64,000 bases of DNA. Origin: Faecalibacterium sp. I3-3-33. Lineage in GTDB: Bacteria > Bacillota > Clostridia > Oscillospirales > Ruminococcaceae. The first letter of the stretch is position 1; every line of letters starts with the position of its first letter. This document shows positions 27,066 through 33,747 of this stretch, piece by piece. A program made the translations under genes and the position numbers. The stretch lies in assembly GCF_023347295.1 (NCBI RefSeq), contig NZ_CP094469.1, forward strand, positions 2,170,001 to 2,234,000, in the 5' to 3' direction. A model generated the notes under the pieces. The model did not search any database. It was not told where the DNA came from and worked only from the letters and a program-made list of their open reading frames with translations.

Positions 27066-28481
27066 TTAACGCTCCTTTTCCTGCTTTCTTCCCGGCTCGG
27101 TGTAGCCCATCAGAGTGTCAATGTTCGCCTTGATTGTGACGATCTCCTGCATATCCCGTCGTGCCTTCTGGTATTCTCCATAGAGCTGTTTTTTCTTTGC
27201 TGTGAGCTTACGGCCTTCTTCCTTCAGCACATCCATTTTGGGGAGCTTCGCCCCGCCCAGCAGAGAGCGCATTTCCGTTTGTGCAGCCCGGTACAGTTCA
27301 AGGTCGGCCTCATGCTCCGCAAGGAATTTCCGGCTGTACTTCGTCGCCTTATACTGCTCAAAGACTGGACGGGTTTTGGCATACTGAACCGTTGCGGCCT
27401 TTAGCCCGGCATTGGTTTTCATGGCCTGTTCCGTCTGCTTGATCTGCTCGGAAATGGCATGAAAACGGTCTGCTGCCTCGGTGGCTTTCTGTGCCAACTG
27501 CTCATAATCGGTCAGGCCATTGTCCTGTATATAAGCAAGGGCAGCAGCCATCTGCTTAATGTTAAATACCTTCGCCCAGCGTTCATATCCCGGCCCCTTA
27601 CCGGCAGCCAGCTTTGCTTGAATATCCACCGCCAGACTGATTTTCCGCTCCGAGCGCCCGGTGCGTTTTTCTTTGCCCTCAATGGCGGACAGAACATCTT
27701 GCAAGTCGTAGCCGTCCCCCAGCGTGGAGGCACGCAGACGGGTGAAGCGCTCCTGTCCCTGCCCGGTCAGCCGGAAGCTGATACCGCCGCCCCGAACCGT
27801 CTTGACCTCATACCCGGCCCGCTTCATCAAATTGAGAAATTCGTCCAGATCAGCGGGGCGTTCCGCCAGCGCAGTATCAATAGCAAGGCGCAGTCGGTCC
27901 TGATAGGAAAGCGGTCCTTTCCGGTCTTTCTGCCACTCCCCATAGTTCCGATACTTGCTCTTGCTCCGGGGCTTCGGGTTCTCCACGATGGACAGCCCGT
28001 TTTCAAGGCACAGCCTGTCAGAGAGCCGCCGAAGGGCGAAGCTGGAGCCCCAAAAATTTCGGAATTTCCGGGTGCAGTCAAGGGTGGTGGAGTTGTAATA
28101 AATGTGACAATGGATGTGCTGCTTATCGGTGTGCGTGGTAACGATAAAAGCGTGCCGCCCCTTTGTCCAGCGCATAGCCAGCTCATAGCCGATACGGTTC
28201 GCCTCCTTCGGGGTGATCTCGCCCGGATAGAAGGATTGTCGTATCTGATAGCACAGCACATTATTTTCTTTCTTCTGTTCCCGGCCCGTCATAGCAGCAT
28301 AGCTGGCCTTTGCCAAAAGGAACTCGTCCGCCACGGTGGCCGGATCACATTCATAAGCGGAGATATACTTTCCGCTTTCTGTTTTCTCCGGGTCCTTGCC
28401 ATAGTCCAGACAATCCCGGATAGCCTCAGCAATCGTTTCGCCTTCGCCCGCATGGCGCTGTAACAAAGTTGTGGTAGCCAA
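27066..28481 (-). CDS. Conjugative relaxase of the large element (MobP/VirD2-like)
   Basis: A 471-residue relaxase that should nick the element at its oriT and lead the strand into the recipient. The metal-binding histidines are in HTDKQHIHCHI (H122, H124, H126, with H117). The protein has the usual MATT N-terminus of this family. The start is TTG at 28481, with GGAGG eight bases upstream. The C-terminal half is coiled-coil-like (about 300-460). Confidence 0.9.
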   Translation of the reverse strand: MATTTLLQRHAGEGETIAEAIRDCLDYGKDPEKTESGKYISAYECDPATVADEFLLAKASYAAMTGREQKKENNVLCYQIRQSFYPGEITPKEANRIGYELAMRWTKGRHAFIVTTHTDKQHIHCHIYYNSTTLDCTRKFRNFWGSSFALRRLSDRLCLENGLSIVENPKPRSKSKYRNYGEWQKDRKGPLSYQDRLRLAIDTALAERPADLDEFLNLMKRAGYEVKTVRGGGISFRLTGQGQERFTRLRASTLGDGYDLQDVLSAIEGKEKRTGRSERKISLAVDIQAKLAAGKGPGYERWAKVFNIKQMAAALAYIQDNGLTDYEQLAQKATEAADRFHAISEQIKQTEQAMKTNAGLKAATVQYAKTRPVFEQYKATKYSRKFLAEHEADLELYRAAQTEMRSLLGGAKLPKMDVLKEEGRKLTAKKKQLYGEYQKARRDMQEIVTIKANIDTLMGYTEPGRKQEKER

Positions 28482-28533
28482 AAATCATTCCTCCTTTCCA
28501 TGAGAAAGGGGCGGCCCATTCAGACCGCCCCGA

Positions 28534-28556
28534 CTTCGGGCCAGTATGGCCCGAGG
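28534..28556. repeat. 23-bp palindrome, copy 5
   Basis: CTTCGGGCCA/TGGCCCGAGG arms around GTA, 4 nt beyond the CD1845-type stop codon. Confidence 0.92.
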
Positions 28557-28560
28557 CTGC

Positions 28561-28854
28561 TTAACTTGCCAGAAACCGGTACAGAGCGGATTTGCCTCCG
28601 TCCAGCGCCCAAAGAAGGGAGCCCGCCGCCGCTTGCAGTCCATACGGCGAAAGAAGGAAGGCAAGAAACAGAAATACAATCCCGCCTATGGGCGTCGGCG
28701 TGAAAAAGAGAGCGACACCCAGCACCGCCAGGATCACAGAGGCAATCGTCAGCAGGACGGCACAAATATCAAATAGGAACACCAGCAGAGCCGCCAGAAG
28801 GGACAACGCCAAAGCAAAGGGAGCAACCAATATTTTCAGCAGTATCTTCATCAT
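28561..28854 (-). CDS. CD1845 family membrane protein
   Basis: A 97-residue very hydrophobic protein (MMKILLKILVAPFALALSLL...) with two or three membrane segments, as in the CD1845 family found beside relaxase genes of Tn1549-like elements. Function unknown. GGAGG precedes two tandem ATG codons; the first is used here. A promoter with the conserved element motif lies just upstream, so a transcript for this gene and the relaxase probably begins here. Confidence 0.75.
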   Translation of the reverse strand: MMKILLKILVAPFALALSLLAALLVFLFDICAVLLTIASVILAVLGVALFFTPTPIGGIVFLFLAFLLSPYGLQAAAGSLLWALDGGKSALYRFLAS

Positions 28855-28882
28855 CAAAACCTCCTTTATTCTTTCTATCTCT

Positions 28883-28927
28883 ATTTTATCATGCTTGCCC
28901 GGGGACATAAATGTTGCGAAAGATTAG
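28883..28927 (-). promoter_or_regulatory. Promoter of the CD1845-relaxase unit with conserved upstream motif
   Basis: On the minus strand TTTATG, a 17-bp spacer and TAAAAT (28883-28888). The motif CTAATCTTTCGCAACATT overlaps the -35 and matches the recombinase promoter at 18916-18960 in sequence and spacing. Confidence 0.7.
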
Positions 28928-28944
28928 TAAATCCTGTCCCAAAC

Positions 28945-28967
28945 TTTTGGGTCATACTGGCCCGAAG
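28945..28967. repeat. 23-bp palindrome, copy 6 (degenerate left arm)
   Basis: TTTTGGGTCA/TGGCCCGAAG around TAC. Two bases of the left arm have decayed from C to T. Confidence 0.75.
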
Positions 28968-29022
28968 TGGTAAAAAAAGAGCAGGGCGGCAAGCCCCACA
29001 ACGGAAGCCTGCCGCCCTCGTC

Positions 29023-29364
29023 TTACTTTGCCACCAGCTCGGAAAGCTCCCGCAGCACCTTTGACACCTCGCCCCACAGCTTTTCATAGTCCCGCTTCAA
29101 TCCGTCGATTTCCTCCGGGTACACGCCATAGGTGTGTGCGTGTACGGCGACCTGATTGAGATTGTTGGAACAGCGCCGTTGCAGAGAGATCAGCTCTTTT
29201 ACGGGCGTAAGGTCGATGTGCAGGATATACCCGTTCAGAGCCATTTTCCGTACATAAGCCCCGGCGTTGGAAATGCCCGCCTCGGCCATCCGCTCATGGA
29301 TGGCCGCCAGCTCGTCCGGTGTTACCATGACGTGCAGATGGACATTCCGCTTGCGGTTCTCCAT
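29023..29364 (-). CDS. MobC-like relaxosome accessory protein
   Basis: A 113-residue protein with an N-terminal ribbon-helix-helix pattern (NVHLHVMVTPDELAAIHERM) and the MobC-like RRCSNNLNQVAVHAHTYG segment. Such proteins bind oriT and help the relaxase. The ATG overlaps the TGA of the preceding small gene by one base, so the two are coupled. Confidence 0.8.
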   Translation of the reverse strand: MENRKRNVHLHVMVTPDELAAIHERMAEAGISNAGAYVRKMALNGYILHIDLTPVKELISLQRRCSNNLNQVAVHAHTYGVYPEEIDGLKRDYEKLWGEVSKVLRELSELVAK

Positions 29365-29546
29365 CAGCGTTCCAGCTCCCGGCCTTTCCGGCGTTCTTTG
29401 GGCTCCTTTACCTTATCCAGCGGTTTTGCGTCCAACTCCGGGGGCGTGGGCGGGATGGGCGTGTTGTTGGGTACGCCGTCGATCATGTTGCAGTTCTGCT
29501 CTGTGGAGAGCTCGGCGGTTTTCAGATAGTTGTCTTTTTCGTGCAT
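29364..29546 (-). CDS. Small hypothetical protein upstream of mobC
   Basis: A 60-residue, proline- and charge-rich protein (MHEKDNYLKTAELSTEQNCN) that is probably disordered. GGAGG precedes the ATG at 29546, and it overlaps the mobC start. Small proteins of this kind are regular members of Tn1549-like operons. Function unknown. Confidence 0.6.
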   Translation of the reverse strand: MHEKDNYLKTAELSTEQNCNMIDGVPNNTPIPPTPPELDAKPLDKVKEPKERRKGRELER

Positions 29547-29558
29547 GGCGATCCTCCT

Positions 29559-30149
29559 TTATCGTTCCTCATGGTTTTTATGGTTTCGCTTCTGGCCGGG
29601 TTCCTTCGGGGGTTCCTGCCCTCTGGTTTCATCTTTGAGCCGGGCAGTAATGGATGGGCGCACCCGGTCAGGATTGCCCGGTGCTGGTTTCAGCTCATAA
29701 TCCTCCATCTGCTTTTCGGTCAGCGGCTTTGCGTAGGTCAGTTCGCCCCATGCCATCAGCCTGCCGTCTGCCACAGGACGCCGCCTGTCATCATCGTAGT
29801 TGACGATGGAAAGAGGCTGGTTATCCGGCGGCTTCGGGTAAGTTCCTATGTCCACGGGCCGCTGGGTGGAATAATAGCGGTAAACGCCCTCCGGTCCCAG
29901 CTCGGTATGCTTGACCGCCGCATGGTAAAACTGCTGATAGTCGTCCACCCGGCGGTCAAAGTCCCTCTGCGCCCACGCCTGACTGGTTCCATAGCGGCCC
30001 CAGTAGTAATCCCGATGGCCGTTTTCCCCCTCGGTAAACTGCCAGGTCACAAAGGGGCTCGGCGCTCCCGGATTATGCCCCAGCGCAAAGCCGTGTCCGG
30101 TTTCAAAGGTGGCAGCTTTCAAAATCACATATCCTTGTACTGTCTCCAA
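29559..30149 (-). CDS. Conserved hypothetical protein of the conjugation module
   Basis: A 196-residue soluble protein (ETVQGYVILKAATFETGHGF, then WGRYGTSQAWAQRDFDRRVDDYQ), rich in aromatic residues, with a basic tail. I recognise it as a regular neighbour in Tn1549-like modules but know no function. The likely start is TTG at 30149 with GGAGG six bases upstream. An upstream in-frame ATG would lie inside the palindromic repeat and lacks a ribosome site. Confidence 0.65.
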   Translation of the reverse strand: METVQGYVILKAATFETGHGFALGHNPGAPSPFVTWQFTEGENGHRDYYWGRYGTSQAWAQRDFDRRVDDYQQFYHAAVKHTELGPEGVYRYYSTQRPVDIGTYPKPPDNQPLSIVNYDDDRRRPVADGRLMAWGELTYAKPLTEKQMEDYELKPAPGNPDRVRPSITARLKDETRGQEPPKEPGQKRNHKNHEER

Positions 30150-30168
30150 GAGATTCCTCCTTTCTGTG

Positions 30169-30191
30169 CCTCGGGCCAACATGACCCGAAG
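30169..30191. repeat. 23-bp palindrome, copy 7
   Basis: CCTCGGGCCA/TGACCCGAAG arms around ACA, in the leader just before the 196-residue gene. Confidence 0.9.
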
Positions 30192-30281
30192 TGCTGGATG
30201 TTACGAAATAAGAGGGCAGACCGGGGAGGAATGTAATAAGATATTCCCACCCCGGAAACACCCTCAAAAAAGCCCGGAATG

Positions 30282-30683
30282 TCAAGCCTTTGGAGGCGGC
30301 AAATCGTAACAGCCGCCCGGCCTTTTCTCCCGCATTTTCCTCATGCGTTCCCGGCTTTTCCGGCGGTTCCCTTCGGTCTTGCAGGCGTCGGAACAGTAGG
30401 CTTGACGCCCCTCGGGCCAAAATGCCTTTCCGCAGACCGCACAGGCCCGCAGCTCCGGGGAGATGCCTTCCGTTGTCAGCGACGCTTGAAGCTCCGGGTT
30501 AAGGGGCAGGACAGCCTCACGGAAGTAACGGCAGTACGCCCCTGTCCAGCACTTGTGCAGTATATAACAGGCACAGTCCAGAGGAAGGCACAGGCCGCTT
30601 TCCCTGTCATAGTTGGCACACATCCCCGTGACCAGAGAACGGATTTTCTTCTTCTCGTCACGGGTCAGCTCCCGGGCGTCCAT
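30282..30683 (-). CDS. Cysteine-rich VLP domain protein
   Basis: A 133-residue protein with eleven cysteines. The N-terminal CANYDRESGLCLPLDCACYIL matches the Cys-rich VLP domain of Tn1549-like elements, and CAVCGKAFWPEGRQAYCSDACK is a zinc-finger pattern. It probably binds zinc and perhaps DNA; its role in transfer is unknown. The ATG immediately follows the TAA of the gene upstream. Confidence 0.8.
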   Translation of the reverse strand: MDARELTRDEKKKIRSLVTGMCANYDRESGLCLPLDCACYILHKCWTGAYCRYFREAVLPLNPELQASLTTEGISPELRACAVCGKAFWPEGRQAYCSDACKTEGNRRKSRERMRKMREKRPGGCYDLPPPKA

Positions 30684-30875
30684 TTAAGACTTCGGGCCGC
30701 GATGGCCCGAAGGGCGGGGCTCCACGATCAGCGCCCGGAACTTCTTCCGGCACTGTTTTTTCTTTCCTTTGCACTCCTTGTAGTAACGGCATCCCTTACA
30801 AGGGTTGTCATTGTCCCAGCCGGGGTGCGGTACTTCCTTCATCATTCGTTCAAAAGGGCTGCTTGTAAAATTCAT
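30684..30875 (-). CDS. Small CxxC protein whose C-terminus is encoded by the palindrome
   Basis: A 63-residue protein with CKGCRYYKECKGKKKQCRKKF, a likely small zinc-binding unit. The last residues, PSGHRGPKS, are written entirely by palindrome copy 8. MNFTSSPF at 30875 is chosen because GGAGG lies seven bases upstream, inside the end of the DUF4366 gene. Confidence 0.65.
   Translation of the reverse strand: MNFTSSPFERMMKEVPHPGWDNDNPCKGCRYYKECKGKKKQCRKKFRALIVEPRPSGHRGPKS
30690..30712. repeat. 23-bp palindrome, copy 8 (coding)
   Basis: CTTCGGGCCG/CGGCCCGAAG-type arms around the centre. It is translated as SGHRGPK at the end of the 63-residue protein. Confidence 0.92.
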
Positions 30876-30877
30876 TC

Positions 30878-31525
30878 TCATTCCTCCGTATCTTCCTCCC
30901 ACGGCGGGGTATCTTCGTCCTCGGGTTCCTCTGCGATCTCCTCCAGCTCCCCGTCCTCATATTCGCAGTAATCATCTTCCAAATCCGGGGCCTCATGCTT
31001 CGGCTTGTAAATCTTGAAATAGTAACCAATCCCACCGCCGGCCAGCACCACCGCACCAATCAGGAGCAGAGAGAGAAGGGGGCTGTCCTTTTTCTCCGGC
31101 TCGGGTTCCGGTACTTCCTCCACCGGTTCAGTGGGCTTTGGCTCTGGCTCCGGGGTCACTTCTTTGGGCGGTTCCTTACCCTGTTCGGCAAGAGGCAGAA
31201 GGTCGTCTGTGGTAACGGTATTGAGGAAATAGACGTTCTCGCTGGTTTTCTGTTTGTCGATCACCAGATAAAACACGCTCTCGTCTGCGGTGGTGATGGT
31301 GTAGAACTCCTTTCCATCCTCGTCGGTGGCGTTGTCCACCACGGTTCCCGTCCCGTCCGGGGTAAAGGGGTTCTGGGTTTCCGGCTCTGCTTCGGTTTCT
31401 GTCGGGGAGGGAGCTGTCTCCGGCTGCGGCTCGCTGCTCTGTGCATAAGCCGGGACTGTAAAGATCAGGCAACACAAAAGGCTGGCAGCCATCGCCGCCA
31501 GCCTGCGGTATTTAATTTTCTTCAT
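30878..31525 (-). CDS. DUF4366 membrane-anchored protein
   Basis: A 215-residue exported protein: signal peptide (MKKIKYRRLAAMAASLLCCL...AYAQ), a surface domain (FYTITTADESVFYLVIDK), a proline/glutamate-rich spacer, one membrane helix (LLSLLLIGAVVLAGGGIGYYF) and an acidic cytoplasmic tail. This is the DUF4366 plan in Tn1549-like elements, probably part of the transfer machine. GGAGG precedes the ATG, which overlaps the end of the DUF4315 gene by 14 nt. Confidence 0.85.
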   Translation of the reverse strand: MKKIKYRRLAAMAASLLCCLIFTVPAYAQSSEPQPETAPSPTETEAEPETQNPFTPDGTGTVVDNATDEDGKEFYTITTADESVFYLVIDKQKTSENVYFLNTVTTDDLLPLAEQGKEPPKEVTPEPEPKPTEPVEEVPEPEPEKKDSPLLSLLLIGAVVLAGGGIGYYFKIYKPKHEAPDLEDDYCEYEDGELEEIAEEPEDEDTPPWEEDTEE

Positions 31526-31778
31526 GGGCTGTGTCCTCCTTTTCGGGTGCCTCCGGCTTCGGGTCAGTATGGCCCGAAGCGGTAAGGCTGTTTTTGGGGT
31601 CATTCAGAAAAGCCATAAGCTGGGCGGGCGTCAATTTGAGGGAGCGCACCGCCTGCACGATCTGGCTGTTTTCTTCCTCCTGTTTCTGCTTTTCCAGCTC
31701 CCGGATTTTGGCCTGCCACTCGGCAGCCTTCTCCCGGGCTTTTTCCAGTTCCTTATCGAGCTTGTCGATCTTGTTCAT
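31512..31778 (-). CDS. DUF4315 coiled-coil protein
   Basis: An 88-residue protein. MNKIDKLDKELEKAREKAAE begins a coiled coil, followed by QIVQAVRSLKLTPAQLMAFL, the DUF4315 signature. Near the C-terminus the palindrome (copy 9) is translated as SGHTDPK. AAAGGAG precedes the ATG at 31778. Function unknown; always near VirB4 and NlpC genes in this element family. Confidence 0.85.
   Translation of the reverse strand: MNKIDKLDKELEKAREKAAEWQAKIRELEKQKQEEENSQIVQAVRSLKLTPAQLMAFLNDPKNSLTASGHTDPKPEAPEKEDTAHEEN
31557..31579. repeat. 23-bp palindrome, copy 9 (coding)
   Basis: CTTCGGGTCA/TGGCCCGAAG arms around GTA, read in frame as SGHTDPK near the end of the DUF4315 protein. Confidence 0.92.
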
Positions 31779-31800
31779 GCAAGGACTCCTTTCCTCTGGC

Positions 31801-33702
31801 TCACAAACGCCCGAAGGCATAGAAATGTGTCTGCCAGTAGCTTGAATTGATGTTTGCGTATTGGATGGGCGAACCACAATGAAGCATCATCCCGTCGCCC
31901 ACATAAATCCCCACATGGGACACAGGGCCGGGGCTGTCATAGGTTCCCGTGAAAAAGATAATATCGCCGGGCTTTGCCTCGGAGGGGGAAATGATAGCAC
32001 ACTGGTTGTAAATGCCCTGCGCCGTGGTACGGGGCAGGTTGTGGACGCCGCTGGCCGTGTACACCCAGCAGACAAAGCCCGAACAGTCAAAGGAGGTGGA
32101 CGGGCTGGAGCCGCCCCACACATAGGGCCAGCCGATGTACTTTGTGGCTTCTTCCATGAGCGCCGCAAAAGCCGGGTCATCCAGTGCCTCGCCGGGTATC
32201 TCATAGCTGGGGCCGGTATCTTCGCCGCCGTTGTAAATCCCCTCCCACAGATAGGGCTTGTTGCCTTTGAGCTGCTGCATAACGGTGTATATCTGCCTCT
32301 GCTGTTCGTCAAGCCTCGGCAGGATCACGGCGGGCAGCGTCTTGTTTGTGAGGGTCACATTTAAGATGTAATACTCATAGGGGACTTCCTCGGTGGTGGT
32401 TTCCCCGGTCTCCGGGTCGGTGCTGGTTTCGGTGCGGTAGCGTATCTCGACTTCCTCCGTCAAGGTCAGCTCATACTGTGCCTTGAAGATCTCCCGCAGT
32501 TCGTCCTGCACCTGTTCCCGGAAATACACATGGTACTTTGCAGAGAGATAGGACGCCAGCTCATAAGGGTTATGGCCGATCTCGTCCACGGAATAGCGGT
32601 ACTCGTCATAGCCGGGATGGGTGCTTTCGATGTTCGTTACCGTCTGCGCCAGCTCGTTTTCCAGCGCTGTGTAGTCCTCGTCCGCCCCCAGCAGGTCCGT
32701 ATCCTCCGAGGCGTAGGAGGTGCCGGATAACGCATTGGCAAGGCCGCTGCCAAGCGTGGGGAAAATGGAACTTACCGCCGACACAAGAAAACAGAGCAGC
32801 AACAGCAGGAGCAGGACCAGCACCGCCACGGGATGACGGGTCACAAACTGCGCCGCCCGACGGGTCGCAGTTCCCGAAGCGGCAGCGGTTTTCTTTGCGG
32901 TCTTTGCGCCCTGTTTTGCAGCCGCCTTTGCTTCTTTGGAATACCGGCGTTTCAGTTTCCATTTCTGCTGCACACGGGAAAGCGGATTGCTGGCAAGCTC
33001 CGGGTGCTCGGAGGCCATCTTCTGAAAATCCATATTGGCCCGGGCTTTTATGTCCTTCCGTTCCCATTTTGCCACCTTCCGGGCCGGGTGCTCCCGCCAG
33101 CGGCGTTTGGCATAGCGGGTCAGTTTCCGGGCTCCGGCCTCGGCCACAAGTTCCGACTTATGGGCTCCTTCCACACCCACATTTTCATGCTCAACTTCGT
33201 GGATCTTGTTGTGGACATAGAACCATGCTTCTGTACGGGCTCCCCGGACAGCTTTCTTCGCAAGCCCCGGCGGCTTCTGCGCCGCCCGTTTCGCCTCGAC
33301 CTTATCCAGCTTCTCCCGGGCCTTTCCCAGCTTTTCCCCGGCACGCTCCGCTTTGGCCTGCGCCTTCTGGTACTTGTCCTTTTTACTCCCGGCCTTCTCG
33401 GCGGAGCCCTCCGGCTCCTGTGCCCTGCCGGTATCCTGCGGCCTGCTCGCTTCATCCTCCTGCCTCATGCGGTCAGAGGGACGGCTTTTGCGGCTGTCCT
33501 CTTGAAACTTGCCGCTTTTGGACTTCGGGCCATCATGGCCCGAAGGACTGTCCTGCCCGGCATCCTCGTCCTCAAACCGCAGACGTCGGGACGGTGCGGG
33601 GGAAGGTCCTTCCCGTTCTGCCGGTCCGGGGCGATTGTCCCCGGTATCCTCCGTCGGCCCCGGCCTTTGAAAATTCCGTTTGTCCGGTTTCTTTCCGATA
33701 AT
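31801..33702 (-). CDS. NlpC/P60 cell-wall hydrolase of the conjugation machine (CD1107/CwlT-like)
   Basis: About 633 residues. A charged N-terminus and coiled coil, one membrane helix (VAVLVLLLLLLLCFLVSAVS, about 293-313), an extracellular VirB8-like region, then an NlpC/P60 endopeptidase with FDCSGF (C540) and SHVGIYVG (H596). It should open peptidoglycan for the mating channel. The first ATG in frame is at 33468, but the frame continues upstream with coding character to an ATT (33702) or ATC (33699) placed 4-9 nt after GGAGGG. I therefore extend it and infer a non-AUG start. Palindrome copy 10 is translated as SGHDGPK in the added part. Confidence 0.8.
   Translation of the reverse strand: MIGKKPDKRNFQRPGPTEDTGDNRPGPAEREGPSPAPSRRLRFEDEDAGQDSPSGHDGPKSKSGKFQEDSRKSRPSDRMRQEDEASRPQDTGRAQEPEGSAEKAGSKKDKYQKAQAKAERAGEKLGKAREKLDKVEAKRAAQKPPGLAKKAVRGARTEAWFYVHNKIHEVEHENVGVEGAHKSELVAEAGARKLTRYAKRRWREHPARKVAKWERKDIKARANMDFQKMASEHPELASNPLSRVQQKWKLKRRYSKEAKAAAKQGAKTAKKTAAASGTATRRAAQFVTRHPVAVLVLLLLLLLCFLVSAVSSIFPTLGSGLANALSGTSYASEDTDLLGADEDYTALENELAQTVTNIESTHPGYDEYRYSVDEIGHNPYELASYLSAKYHVYFREQVQDELREIFKAQYELTLTEEVEIRYRTETSTDPETGETTTEEVPYEYYILNVTLTNKTLPAVILPRLDEQQRQIYTVMQQLKGNKPYLWEGIYNGGEDTGPSYEIPGEALDDPAFAALMEEATKYIGWPYVWGGSSPSTSFDCSGFVCWVYTASGVHNLPRTTAQGIYNQCAIISPSEAKPGDIIFFTGTYDSPGPVSHVGIYVGDGMMLHCGSPIQYANINSSYWQTHFYAFGRL
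33523..33545. repeat. 23-bp palindrome, copy 10 (coding if the long start is right)
   Basis: CTTCGGGCCA/TGGCCCGAAG arms around TCA, in frame as PSGHDGPKS in the NlpC/P60 N-terminus. Confidence 0.92.
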
Positions 33703-33720
33703 GTATCCCTCCTTTCCAAA

Positions 33721-33743
33721 CCTCGGGCCATCATGGCCCGAAG
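33721..33743. repeat. 23-bp palindrome, copy 11
   Basis: CCTCGGGCCA/TGGCCCGAAG arms around TCA, 4 nt beyond the virB4 stop codon. Confidence 0.92.
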
Positions 33744-33747
33744 TGTG

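Noticed and set aside
30409..30430. Possible extra palindrome copy (CCTCGGGCCAAAATGCC)
   Set aside because: Only the left arm matches and the right arm is absent. It lies in the coding sequence of the Cys-rich VLP protein, so chance is likely.
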